Made by a program: the position numbers and the translations under genes
The notes under the pieces: model-generated
Seen by the model: the letters and a program-made list of their open reading frames with translations, nothing else
Database searches by the model: none
What the model was told of the DNA's origin: nothing
Shown here: one piece after another, positions 17,218 to 25,797 of the stretch
Position numbering within the stretch: position 1 is the first letter of the stretch
Layout of the letters: the number at the start of each line of letters is the position of its first letter
From: Flavobacterium sp. H122
GTDB taxonomy: Bacteria; Bacteroidota; Bacteroidia; Flavobacteriales; Flavobacteriaceae
Assembly (NCBI RefSeq): GCF_004959765.1
Contig: NZ_SJZD01000010.1
Span: forward strand, 42,029-106,028
DNA: 64,000 nucleotides
Direction: 5' to 3'

Positions 17218-18902
17218 TAACAGTTAAATATTTGCTCTAAAATCTTGATAGTAATTAGATAAGTTGGTTTTACCCCTGTTGTTCCTAAACCTCCTGAAGC
17301 TAACGTACTTCCTGTTTCCAATGGATTATCCGAAGCATAGTAGGCATAACGGACTTTTACATCAGGATTAATACTTTTACGGATTCTTGATGCCGATTGA
17401 ATCGCTTTTTGATAATAGGCTCCTTCCATCTCCAGTCCTATTGCCTCCCAAGTAGATTCATGGAAAAATTTCAGTAACTCCCTGTTTTGCAGTGATGTTC
17501 CCAATACGGTAATCATAGGCCCTTCATATACAGGAATATCATTTCCTTCAAACATGGCAGCTGTCAATTGGTTTTCAAAAGGATAATTATCAGCTGTTCC
17601 TTCATTTACGTGAGCGGTAGCAATCATAATATCGCCTTTGCCTCCTTCAAGAATTCCGGCTTTACCCATTATGGATACCGATTCTACATTCAAGAATGTT
17701 TTCTTTTTCTCTACTTTATAAGGTTTCAAAAGCTCGTCAATAGTTTCAAAAGCCTGTTCCCCGAAGGCATAATCCATTACAATTAATACAGGTGCTTCCT
17801 CATTGATTTTCGCATTAGGGAATGCTGTTTTTTTCCAGTCGAATTTAGCCGTATCAAAAATCTGAACATCAATGTTTGTTCCTGAAGTATCCGGCATTGA
17901 AATCATTCCGTGTAATAAAGCAAAGTCTTCCACTTTTTTACGTAAATCTTTATTTCCGGAAGCCGATAAATCTTCATATATCTGATACTCGCCTTTTCCT
18001 TTGTATTTTGCAGCCAATACCGCTGGTGCAAAAACCGAATTCATCACACTGTGCATGTTTGCACTGATAACATGAATTGGTCTTTCCAATAAACCATTGT
18101 CGGCTAGTGTTTTCTTAATATTTGTAGCCCAGATATCACCGTAAATATGATGTCCTAAACGCTCTCTTAAAATCGGACTGAAAGTAATTGTACGTTTATT
18201 GTTGTCTACTACTTCTTCGATAGCCAATTTCCCCAGCCAGTAAATTACATGTAAAAAACGGTCAGGTTGTGCGGCATTTCCAAAATCATCATAAATGGCA
18301 CTAACCTCAGCAAAAGTCCTTCCTAATACATTAGCTGCATGTGAAATCGCTTTTTCTCTTTCAATTAAAGTTAACTTTTTGGTTTGCAGTGCGGCTTGCT
18401 CTAATTTTTCCCAGTCACGAGAAACTTTACCTTCATCATCAATTAAAACACGATCTTTAATTTTGTGCGATTCGATGAAAATGAAAGTCAAGTGTGTCAA
18501 GATATCGTAAATATCTGAACGACCACGAGTGATTTCTACATTCATTTGTTCATCATCAATGCGGTAGCAATTTCTACGACGTTTAGGAGGAACGATGGGT
18601 TGGAAATGAGAATTTGAATACCCTTCGTCAGAAGTTAGGTTAATGTAACGACATTCTTCAATTCCTACTGGAAGACGTTCAATTACGTACAATAAACCAT
18701 TCAATTCAACTTTTTCATCAGCAATTGAACCATAGATTTCAGGTCGTAAAGCCAATAAAGCTTCTCTTAGAGTTTCTCCAGAAACACCCATGGGTTTATA
18801 AAAACCTCTATTGAATAAGTGTCTCATGGTAATGTACAGTCGTTCGATAGCTGCCGACGACTCTTGCGCTCTTGAGCGCGAAATGTTTTTGATTTCTATC
18901 AT
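17217..18902 (-). CDS. Conserved Bacteroidetes protein with nucleoside-phosphorylase-like C-terminal half
   Basis: A 561-residue soluble protein that I do not recognise as a characterised enzyme; similar proteins are conserved in Flavobacteria under a DUF label. The N-terminal half (RHLFNRGFYKPMGVSGETLREALL; KRRRNCYRIDD) has no clear fold by eye. The C-terminal half reads like a nucleoside phosphorylase/nucleosidase: GILEGGKGDIMIAT, then GLEMEGAYY with the Glu-Met-Glu triad at 491-493, then YYASDNP with Asp525, matching the order of the purine-site Glu and catalytic Asp of that superfamily. It leads the rhamnose/polysaccharide operon and has its own promoter. Enzyme activity is an inference. 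Confidence 0.7.
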   Translation of the reverse strand: MIEIKNISRSRAQESSAAIERLYITMRHLFNRGFYKPMGVSGETLREALLALRPEIYGSIADEKVELNGLLYVIERLPVGIEECRYINLTSDEGYSNSHFQPIVPPKRRRNCYRIDDEQMNVEITRGRSDIYDILTHLTFIFIESHKIKDRVLIDDEGKVSRDWEKLEQAALQTKKLTLIEREKAISHAANVLGRTFAEVSAIYDDFGNAAQPDRFLHVIYWLGKLAIEEVVDNNKRTITFSPILRERLGHHIYGDIWATNIKKTLADNGLLERPIHVISANMHSVMNSVFAPAVLAAKYKGKGEYQIYEDLSASGNKDLRKKVEDFALLHGMISMPDTSGTNIDVQIFDTAKFDWKKTAFPNAKINEEAPVLIVMDYAFGEQAFETIDELLKPYKVEKKKTFLNVESVSIMGKAGILEGGKGDIMIATAHVNEGTADNYPFENQLTAAMFEGNDIPVYEGPMITVLGTSLQNRELLKFFHESTWEAIGLEMEGAYYQKAIQSASRIRKSINPDVKVRYAYYASDNPLETGSTLASGGLGTTGVKPTYLITIKILEQIFNC

Positions 18903-18923
18903 CTTTTATATTTTACTAACCTG

Positions 18924-18931
18924 CAAAGGTA
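18924..18931 (-). promoter_or_regulatory. -7 box of the polysaccharide operon
   Basis: On the minus strand this reads TACCTTTG, a full match to TAnnTTTG, 21 bases before the ATG at 18902. It should drive the genes from 18902 down to 12745. Confidence 0.6.
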
Positions 18932-18987
18932 CGATTTTATTCATATGTTAAAAATTTATTTACAATAGGAACCTATACAATCAATTT

Positions 18988-19854
18988 TTAATTCGTCAGA
19001 ATTAATGTTATGGAAGGTTCAAAAACCCTGTTTTTAATAGTAGTATCAGCAGATTTTTTAAACTCCTTATGCCAGTTTCCACCGTAAAAAGTATAGGTAA
19101 AATCTCTTTCGATATAATTATAAAACAACAGTGGATAATATACCATATGTGTTTTTGTAGTTCCATCTGCAGCGGTACTTGTTTTACTAAATTTATTTTT
19201 ATCAATAAACAGTCTTTCAACAGAAACAAAAAGTCCTTCTCTTGGAAAAACGATATTCCTGTTGGAAACATCAAAATAAGTTTTTCGGCTGCCTTTTTTA
19301 ACTTGTACAATCAAATCTTTACTTAACAGTTCTTCTCCAGGAAGACCTTCACTATTAACGGCATAAAAATGAATTTTTACAGTTGCGGTTTCTAAGTTAT
19401 TTTCAGTAAATATGGATACTTTTTTAATATATCTGTTTTTTTTCACTTTGGCATTATACGGAAAAAAACGAGCATCAGTTTTGGGTCCGTTTTCAAAAGC
19501 CTGTGAAAATGAAGTTGGCATTCCAATTTCTACTTCTTTTGTCTCTTTTTTATTTAAAACCACAACTTCATTCAATTCATAGGTCATGGATTTCATTTTT
19601 ACCAATGCAGCTTCGGAAGATTTAATAAACACTTTTTCAAACCCAATTGCGGAAAAAATAAGTACTTTATCTTCCTTGACAGGTAAATAAAAACTTCCGT
19701 CTTCATCAGACGTTGTACCTATAGTTTCATTTTGAACCCAAATATTCACATAAGCTATTGGGTTATTATTAACATCTACAACTTTACCTTTAACTTGTGA
19801 AAAAAGGGAGATTTTTACAAAAAGAAATAGTATTAAAAGTATTTTTCCCTTCAT
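18988..19854 (-). CDS. Exported protein with carboxypeptidase regulatory-like domain
   Basis: A 288-residue exported protein. A signal peptide (about 1-19, ending LFSQ) is followed by a CarboxypepD_reg-like beta-sandwich (GKVVDVNNNPIAYVNIWVQN, GTTSDEDGSFYLP), the plug-associated module common at the start of SusC/TonB-dependent receptors. No receptor barrel follows: the rest (about 120-288) is a beta-rich domain of unknown function. It lies ten bases after the GH3-family gene on the same strand. Its role is unknown; a cell-surface or periplasmic structural function is plausible. Confidence 0.8.
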   Translation of the reverse strand: MKGKILLILFLFVKISLFSQVKGKVVDVNNNPIAYVNIWVQNETIGTTSDEDGSFYLPVKEDKVLIFSAIGFEKVFIKSSEAALVKMKSMTYELNEVVVLNKKETKEVEIGMPTSFSQAFENGPKTDARFFPYNAKVKKNRYIKKVSIFTENNLETATVKIHFYAVNSEGLPGEELLSKDLIVQVKKGSRKTYFDVSNRNIVFPREGLFVSVERLFIDKNKFSKTSTAADGTTKTHMVYYPLLFYNYIERDFTYTFYGGNWHKEFKKSADTTIKNRVFEPSITLILTN

Positions 19855-19863
19855 CTTTTCTCT

Positions 19864-21351
19864 TTACTCATTTGCAAAATAATCTGCGATCTTTCTGTCA
19901 TTGGATAATCTGGGTAATTTATTTTGTCCGCCTAATTTCCCAATTGATTTCATATATTCCTGAAATCCATTTTTCCCAACCTTTGTGATTACCAGAGTCT
20001 GCAACACATGTCCCGAAATCAAATCCTCGTAATACACATTTTGCTTGCGCATGGCAGTATCTATTTTTAAAGCAAAAGCTTTTACATCTTCGGGTTCATT
20101 TTCAAATTCAATAAGCCATTCGTGATACGGTAAACCTTCGGTAGGATTTATCTGAGGTGCTACTGTAAACTCATTAATTCTTACTGAAGTGCCTTCCACT
20201 GCTTCCTGCAAAGCACTTTCTACTTCTTTGCCTATAACGTGTTCTCCAAAAGCTGATATGTAGTGTTTAATCCTACCGGAAACTATTACTCTGTACGGTT
20301 TTAAACTTGTAAACTGAATGGTATCTCCAATATTATACGCCCAAAGTCCCGCATTGGTGGAAATGATTAATACATAGTTCACACCCATTTCAACTTCACC
20401 GATTGTATAACGTCTTGGATTTTCAGTGAAAAATTCATCAGCTTTTATAAATTCGTAGAAAATTCCAGAATTTAAAAGCAGTAACATTCCTTTTTCCTTT
20501 TGGGAATCCTGATAGGCAAAAAATCCTTCGGAAGCTGGAAACAATTCTATAGAATCTACTTTTCTTCCGATTAAATTTTCAAACTTTGCTCTGTAAGGTT
20601 CATAATTCACTCCGCCGTAAATAAACAAATTGAAGTTTTTAAAAACCTCACCGACTGGCTTTTTAGCTTTTTCAGAAAGTTTTTCAAAATACATTTGTAC
20701 CCAGGATGGAATCCCGGAAATAACAGCCATATCCTCATGAAAAGTTTCTTCAACTATGGCATTGACTTTTGTTTCCCAATCTTCAATACAATTGGTTTCC
20801 CAGGAAGGCATTCGGTTTTTTTGAAGGTATTTAGGAACAAAATGCGCTACAATCCCTGAAAGACGGCCTAATTTAATTCCGTTTTTTTCTTCCAGAATCG
20901 GACTTCCCTGCAGAAAAATCATTTTCCCGTCCACAAAATCCGTCTTACCTGTTTCGTAAACATAACTCAAAATTGCATTGCGGGCAGCTTCGATATGATA
21001 AGGCATCGATTCCTTTGTAAGTGGAATATATTTTGCTCCAGAAGTCGTTCCGGATGTTTTGGCAAAATACAACGGTTTCCCTTTCCAAAGAATATCTTCT
21101 TCTCCTTTTACAACCCGGTCAACATATGGCCTTAATTCTTCATAGTCACGAATAGGGACTTTTTGAGCAAAATCTTCAAATGATTTTATGCTGTCAAAAT
21201 TATGGTCTTTACCAAACTGTGTAGCTCGTGCCTCGGATATTAATTCCTGAAAGACTTTTTGCTGTGTTTCAACAGGATTATTAGCCCATTTTTGGGTTTT
21301 ATGATAAATGATGGAAGCAAACAGTTTTGCTCCGATACTTTTAATTGACAT
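19864..21351 (-). CDS. GH3-family acyl-adenylating protein
   Basis: A 495-residue member of the GH3 superfamily, named after plant auxin-conjugating enzymes, which adenylate a carboxylic acid and join it to an amino acid. It has the ATP-binding loop TSGTTSGAKYIPLT (near 98-111), LFPASEGFFAYQ and the YNIGDTIQF motif. Bacterial members are widespread in Bacteroidetes but their substrates are unknown. Its start codon touches the stop of the upstream short membrane protein, so the two are cotranscribed. Confidence 0.9.
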   Translation of the reverse strand: MSIKSIGAKLFASIIYHKTQKWANNPVETQQKVFQELISEARATQFGKDHNFDSIKSFEDFAQKVPIRDYEELRPYVDRVVKGEEDILWKGKPLYFAKTSGTTSGAKYIPLTKESMPYHIEAARNAILSYVYETGKTDFVDGKMIFLQGSPILEEKNGIKLGRLSGIVAHFVPKYLQKNRMPSWETNCIEDWETKVNAIVEETFHEDMAVISGIPSWVQMYFEKLSEKAKKPVGEVFKNFNLFIYGGVNYEPYRAKFENLIGRKVDSIELFPASEGFFAYQDSQKEKGMLLLLNSGIFYEFIKADEFFTENPRRYTIGEVEMGVNYVLIISTNAGLWAYNIGDTIQFTSLKPYRVIVSGRIKHYISAFGEHVIGKEVESALQEAVEGTSVRINEFTVAPQINPTEGLPYHEWLIEFENEPEDVKAFALKIDTAMRKQNVYYEDLISGHVLQTLVITKVGKNGFQEYMKSIGKLGGQNKLPRLSNDRKIADYFANE

Positions 21352-21833
21352 TACTTACTATCTTTTTTTGCAGCTTCCTCTACCTGTTTGCGTAATTGCA
21401 GTTCTTCCTGAGAAGCGTTCATTTCATATTCTGAAGGGTCAACATAATCAGAAGCTAAAATAGAATCTTTATTTACCTTGGCGTACTCTAAATCACCTGT
21501 AAGCACTTTTTTTACAGATTCGATATAAGCATCGTTCTTTTTTAATTGAAATTCCAATGAATCAGATTTCAAACCCAGCAGCAGTGCTTTCTCTTTCAAT
21601 TCTGTAGACGAATATCCGGGAATATACTCCCGTAAAGTAGTAAAAGCTATAATATAGGTAGTTACAGAAATCAAAAAAATGGCTCCGATTGTTGCCAATA
21701 AAAAAACATTCAAAATAGTCAGCCGAAGTGAAAACTGCTCCTCAAAAGTTTCTTCATTTAGTATAATTAATCGACGCTTGGTTATAATTTTATCAAGAAA
21801 TTGTTTACGTCTGAATCGCTTTAATTTGGTCAT
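21351..21833 (-). CDS. Single-pass membrane protein with coiled coil
   Basis: A 160-residue protein with a very basic N-terminus (MTKLKRFRRKQF), the motif VILNEETFEE-like IILNEETFEEQFSLRL, one membrane helix (about 35-58), then REYIPGYSS and a charged, probably coiled-coil periplasmic part. As I recall, the same N-terminal module in other Flavobacteriaceae is fused to a LytM/M23 endopeptidase domain; here the protein ends before any such domain. It is cotranscribed with the GH3 gene and divergent from tatA. Function is unknown. Confidence 0.75.
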   Translation of the reverse strand: MTKLKRFRRKQFLDKIITKRRLIILNEETFEEQFSLRLTILNVFLLATIGAIFLISVTTYIIAFTTLREYIPGYSSTELKEKALLLGLKSDSLEFQLKKNDAYIESVKKVLTGDLEYAKVNKDSILASDYVDPSEYEMNASQEELQLRKQVEEAAKKDSK

Positions 21834-21934
21834 AAAAAGACTGGATGTTTATACAAATATAGCAAATTGGAACATTGCAAAAGTTCAAACAATAATAATT
21901 CGTTAAAAATTAATAGGGTGCTTCATTTCTTTAC

Positions 21935-21942
21935 TATATTTG
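21935..21942 (+). promoter_or_regulatory. -7 box of tatA
   Basis: TATATTTG is an exact TAnnTTTG match, 39 bases upstream of the tatA ATG. No -33 TTG at the expected distance. Confidence 0.5.
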
Positions 21943-21981
21943 TCCAATATTTAATTGCATTTTTGCACAATATTTAAAAGC

Positions 21982-22158
21982 ATGGGAAGATTAGGTCCAA
22001 CTGAAATTATATTAATTATTGCAGCAATATTATTGTTTTTTGGAGGCAAAAAAATACCTGAATTAATGAAAGGTCTGGGAAGCGGGTTGAACGAATTCAA
22101 AAAAGCTTCTAAAGGAGAAGAAACTGCAACAAAAAAAGAAGAAGAAACTAAAGAGTAA
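21982..22158 (+). CDS. tatA: Sec-independent translocase subunit TatA
   Basis: Pore-forming subunit of the twin-arginine translocase, which exports folded proteins. The 58-residue protein has a short N-terminal membrane helix ([24 protein letters not shown]), the amphipathic helix with [11 protein letters not shown] and a Lys/Glu-rich tail. I start at MGRLGPTE (21982), matching the family; the longer frame upstream adds residues that are not conserved. TatC is not in the window. Confidence 0.93.
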   Translation: MGRLGPTEIILIIAAILLFFGGKKIPELMKGLGSGLNEFKKASKGEETATKKEEETKE

Positions 22159-22181
22159 ATAGTACTGCTTACCTTCTTTTT

Positions 22182-22643
22182 ATGGATAAAATAGACGCAA
22201 AAATTCTTAATATTTTACAACAGGATTGTACACTTTCTGTGAAAGATGTTGCGGCTATGGTAGGACTTTCTTATACCCCGACTTACGAGAGAATCAAACA
22301 CCTTGAAGAATCAGGGGTCATTAAAAAAAGTGCTGTTATCCTCAATCCTTCAAAAGTAGGTATCAAGCTTTTTGCTTACTGCAATATCACTCTTAAAAAA
22401 CAATCACGCGAAAATTTAAAAAATTTCGAAGATGAAGTAATGAAAATGCCCGAAATACTGGAAGTAACCAGTCTTTCGGGTATTTATGATTATATGTTAA
22501 AAATTGCTACCACCGATATTGATGCTTACAATGATTTTGTAGTGAATAAATTGGCCAATATTCCTAACATCGGTCAGTATCACAGCAATATTGTGATGAG
22601 TATGGTGAAAAATGAAACTTCTTATTATTTACCTGAAAATTAA
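22182..22643 (+). CDS. Lrp/AsnC-family transcriptional regulator
   Basis: A 153-residue regulator with an N-terminal winged helix-turn-helix (DAKILNILQQDCTLSVKDVAAMVGLSYTPTYERIKHLEESGVI) and a C-terminal RAM ligand-binding domain. It lies 23 bases after tatA and ends tail-to-tail with argH, overlapping by four bases. Lrp-family proteins often sense amino acids, so regulation of the neighbouring arginine operon is an attractive but untested idea. Confidence 0.93.
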   Translation: MDKIDAKILNILQQDCTLSVKDVAAMVGLSYTPTYERIKHLEESGVIKKSAVILNPSKVGIKLFAYCNITLKKQSRENLKNFEDEVMKMPEILEVTSLSGIYDYMLKIATTDIDAYNDFVVNKLANIPNIGQYHSNIVMSMVKNETSYYLPEN

Positions 22644-23950
22644 ATCATCTGTTTTCTTTTCTGGATAAACTCCTCTTTTATTTTATCATTTTGTAAATTA
22701 CCGATGCTTCCCTCATGGGTATGATTTAGTGTTTTGCTATTATAGGCAAACTGATTTTCTTCCACCTGTTTTGACACTATTTTATAGGCTTCCCTGAATG
22801 CAATTCCTGATAAAACCAATTCGTTAACAGCTTCCACCGTAAACAAATTAAGGTATTTTTCATCTGATAAAATATCCTTTTTGATAATACTATTTTCCAG
22901 CATCACCTCAAGCATATCCAGACATTCCTTCAGAGTAATAATAGCCGGAAACAAACATTCTTTTGTTAACTGCATATCCCTGTGGTAACCGGAAGGTAAA
23001 TTGTTAGTCAAGAGCGTCAACTCATTCGGTAATGCCTGGATTCTGTTGCATTTAGCTCTGATCAACTCAAAAATATCCGGATTCTTTTTATGAGGCATGA
23101 TACTGCTTCCCGTGGTCAGTTCTTTTGGAAAACTGATAAATCCGAAATTCTGGTTCATGTATAAACACACATCCATCGAAAATTTGGTCAACGTTGAAGC
23201 AATGCCAGATAAAGCCATAGCTGTAGTTTTTTCAATTTTACCTCTTGTCATTTGGGCATAAACCACATTATGGTTCATCGATTCAAAATTGAGTAGTGTA
23301 GTAGTCAATGTTCTGTTCAGTGGAAAAGAAGAACCGTAACCCGCTCCCGAACCCAATGGATTTTTGTTTGCCATGTGGTAAGCTGCAAGTATCAATTCCA
23401 AATCATCACAAAGACTTTCTGCGTAAGCACCAAACCATAAACCAAATGATGAAGGCATAGCCAGTTGAAAATGCGTATAGCCTGGTAATAAATCATTTTG
23501 ATGTTTATTACTCAGATGGATTAAACTATTGAAAACTTTTTCGGTTTTTTCAACAATTTGTTTCAATTCTGATTTTATGAACAACTTAATATCCAACAAT
23601 GACTGATCGTTTCTTGAACGTCCGGCATGGATTTTTTTTCCGACTTCTCCTTTCATTTGAGTCAGTAGCAATTCTACTTGGGAATGTACATCCTCCACTC
23701 CTACTTCGATAATAAATGTCTTATCATACACAGTTTGAAGAATCGTTTCCAAACCTTCATGCACCTGCTTCAACTCTTCCGTAGTTAACAATCCTATGTC
23801 ATGTAACATAGAAGTATGGGCAATCGATCCCTTTATATCGGCTTCAGCCAGATACAAATCCCAGATTGTATCCTGTCCGATAGTGAATTGCTCCACCATT
23901 GCAGAAATCGAAGTTTTTACGTTATCCGATGTATTTTGCCACAGTTTCAT
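22640..23950 (-). CDS. argH: Argininosuccinate lyase ArgH
   Basis: Last step of arginine synthesis, splitting argininosuccinate into arginine and fumarate. The 436-residue protein has the fumarase/aspartase superfamily signature GSSIMPHKKNPD (near 280), with the catalytic serine in this loop, and HAGRSRNDQ near 95. I use the ATG at 23950 (MKLWQ), which overlaps the end of argE by 29 bases; the longer upstream frame adds an unrelated stretch. It is the last gene of the arginine operon. Confidence 0.96.
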   Translation of the reverse strand: MKLWQNTSDNVKTSISAMVEQFTIGQDTIWDLYLAEADIKGSIAHTSMLHDIGLLTTEELKQVHEGLETILQTVYDKTFIIEVGVEDVHSQVELLLTQMKGEVGKKIHAGRSRNDQSLLDIKLFIKSELKQIVEKTEKVFNSLIHLSNKHQNDLLPGYTHFQLAMPSSFGLWFGAYAESLCDDLELILAAYHMANKNPLGSGAGYGSSFPLNRTLTTTLLNFESMNHNVVYAQMTRGKIEKTTAMALSGIASTLTKFSMDVCLYMNQNFGFISFPKELTTGSSIMPHKKNPDIFELIRAKCNRIQALPNELTLLTNNLPSGYHRDMQLTKECLFPAIITLKECLDMLEVMLENSIIKKDILSDEKYLNLFTVEAVNELVLSGIAFREAYKIVSKQVEENQFAYNSKTLNHTHEGSIGNLQNDKIKEEFIQKRKQMI

Positions 23951-25016
23951 AGTCAGTTGTATTAAATTTTTCCAGCATTTTGATATAAATTTCAATGCCT
24001 TTGTTGATTTCTTCTATATAAATATATTCATTGGCCGTATGCGATCTTGCCGAATCACCTGGTCCCATTTTGAATGTTGGAAAGCCATTCATCAAGGCTT
24101 GATCCGAAGTAGTTGGTGAAGCATAAATAGCTCTTCCCAATGCTATTCCGCTTTGTACAATAGGGTGATCTTTAGGTGCGAAAGACGGATTCAAACGGGT
24201 TGATCGCGGAATCACTTCACAAGCTACATGCTGTTTGATGATTGCTAATGCCTGTTCGTTATTGTATTTATCAGTCGTTCTGATGTCGACCGTAAACTGG
24301 CAGCTTTCAGGCACTACGTTATGTTGTACTCCAGCGTTGATAATCGTCACCGACATTTTTACTTTACCCAGCATTTCCGATTCCTCAGGAAACTCAAAAG
24401 TTCGAAACCATTCGATGTCTTTCAATGCTTTATAAATTGCATTTTCACCTTCTTCCCTTGCGGCATGTCCCGATTTTCCGTGGGCAATACAGTCAATTAC
24501 GAACAATCCTTTTTCGGCAATCGCAATATCCATTTTTGTAGGTTCACCAACGATTCCAAAGTAAATTTTGCCTAATTCTGGTAAGACAATTTCCACACCG
24601 TTATTCCCTGAAATTTCTTCTTCCGCAGTCGCGGCATACACCAAATTGAACTGCAAATCGTCTCTTTCATAAAAATGTAGAAAACAAGCCGCCAAAGAAA
24701 CCAATGGTCCACCGGCATCATTACTTCCTAATCCATATAAAATCCCATCTTCAATATCTGGGCTAAAAGGATCTCTTGTATATTGCTTATTAGGTTGTAC
24801 AGTGTCGTGATGCGAATTCAATAAAATGGTTGGTTTAGATGCATCAAAATATTTATTCTTTACCCAAACATTATGCAACAATCTTGTTGTTGGAATTCCT
24901 TTCTGAACAAAAAAATCATTCAAAATTTCCGCTGTATTCTCTTCTTCTTTACTGAAAGAAGGTGTAGCAATCAATTTTTGTAAAAGTTCCAACACTTCTT
25001 TTTGTAATTGTTCCAT
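23922..25016 (-). CDS. argE: M20-family deacylase ArgE (acetylornithine/acetylcitrulline type)
   Basis: A zinc-dependent M20 peptidase-family deacylase of 364 residues. Metal-site motifs are SHHDTVQP, GSNDAGGPL and TAEEEISG; the C-terminal part has SDQALM and a conserved Gly-Pro-Gly. In organisms with ArgF' carbamoylation comes before deacylation, so this enzyme probably removes the acyl group from N-acylcitrulline rather than from N-acetylornithine. That follows from context, since an ArgF'-type enzyme is in the same operon and no argF is seen. Four bases separate it from argB. Confidence 0.92.
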   Translation of the reverse strand: MEQLQKEVLELLQKLIATPSFSKEEENTAEILNDFFVQKGIPTTRLLHNVWVKNKYFDASKPTILLNSHHDTVQPNKQYTRDPFSPDIEDGILYGLGSNDAGGPLVSLAACFLHFYERDDLQFNLVYAATAEEEISGNNGVEIVLPELGKIYFGIVGEPTKMDIAIAEKGLFVIDCIAHGKSGHAAREEGENAIYKALKDIEWFRTFEFPEESEMLGKVKMSVTIINAGVQHNVVPESCQFTVDIRTTDKYNNEQALAIIKQHVACEVIPRSTRLNPSFAPKDHPIVQSGIALGRAIYASPTTSDQALMNGFPTFKMGPGDSARSHTANEYIYIEEINKGIEIYIKMLEKFNTTDYETVAKYIG

Positions 25017-25019
25017 TGT

Positions 25020-25793
25020 TTAAATTATTTGGGTTCCGATAAAAGATTCGCCTTGTTCACTCGCATAATCCGCATGGCAGATTTCAACTTTGGTCACTTT
25101 TGATTCACTAGCTCTAAATGCGTTTTCCAATTTTGGCAACATTCCTTTTGAAATGATTTGTCCTTCTTTTAGATAATCATATTCGGTTTTATCCAAAACT
25201 CTTAGCCATGAACTGTCTAAATCCGGATTGGTCAAAACCCCGAGTTTTTCAAAACAAAATCTAAGATTCACTTCGTTAGTTTCAGCAAGTGCCATGGCAA
25301 CTTCAGTGGCAATGGTATCCGCATTGGTATTCAATAAATTTCCTTTTCCATCGTGTGTAATCGGACTGATAACAGGAACAATTCCGTTATCGATCAGATT
25401 CTGTAAAAATTTGGCGTTGATACTTTCCACATCACCTACCCAGCCATAATCAATCGTAGGATGATTTCTTTTAACTGATTGAATTATGTTTCCATCAACA
25501 CCGCTTAACCCAATGGCATTGCATGATTTCGCCTGTAATTTGGCCACAATGGTTTTATTCACCAATCCGGCATACACCATCGCGGTAACTTTCAACGTTT
25601 CAGTATCGGTAATCCTTCTTCCGTCAATGATTTGCTGTTCTATATTCAAATCCTTTGCTAAACTGGTAGCCAATTTTCCACCACCATGAATCAATATTTT
25701 CGGACCTTCCAGTTTTGCAAAACGGTTCAGGAAAGCGTCCAGTTTAACTGTGTCATCAATAATATTCCCGCCTATTTTTATTACGTGTACCAT
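25020..25793 (-). CDS. argB: Acetylglutamate kinase ArgB
   Basis: Phosphorylates N-acetylglutamate, the second step of arginine synthesis. The 257-residue amino-acid-kinase-fold protein has KIGGNIID at the N-terminus, the HGGGKLA loop (near 36-42) and the NTNADTIATEVA nucleotide-site motif (near 153). Length is typical for the short Bacteroidetes form without the N-terminal helix used for arginine feedback in hexameric enzymes, so feedback inhibition may be absent. It is four bases after argF'. Confidence 0.95.
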   Translation of the reverse strand: MVHVIKIGGNIIDDTVKLDAFLNRFAKLEGPKILIHGGGKLATSLAKDLNIEQQIIDGRRITDTETLKVTAMVYAGLVNKTIVAKLQAKSCNAIGLSGVDGNIIQSVKRNHPTIDYGWVGDVESINAKFLQNLIDNGIVPVISPITHDGKGNLLNTNADTIATEVAMALAETNEVNLRFCFEKLGVLTNPDLDSSWLRVLDKTEYDYLKEGQIISKGMLPKLENAFRASESKVTKVEICHADYASEQGESFIGTQII

Positions 25794-25797
25794 ACCT

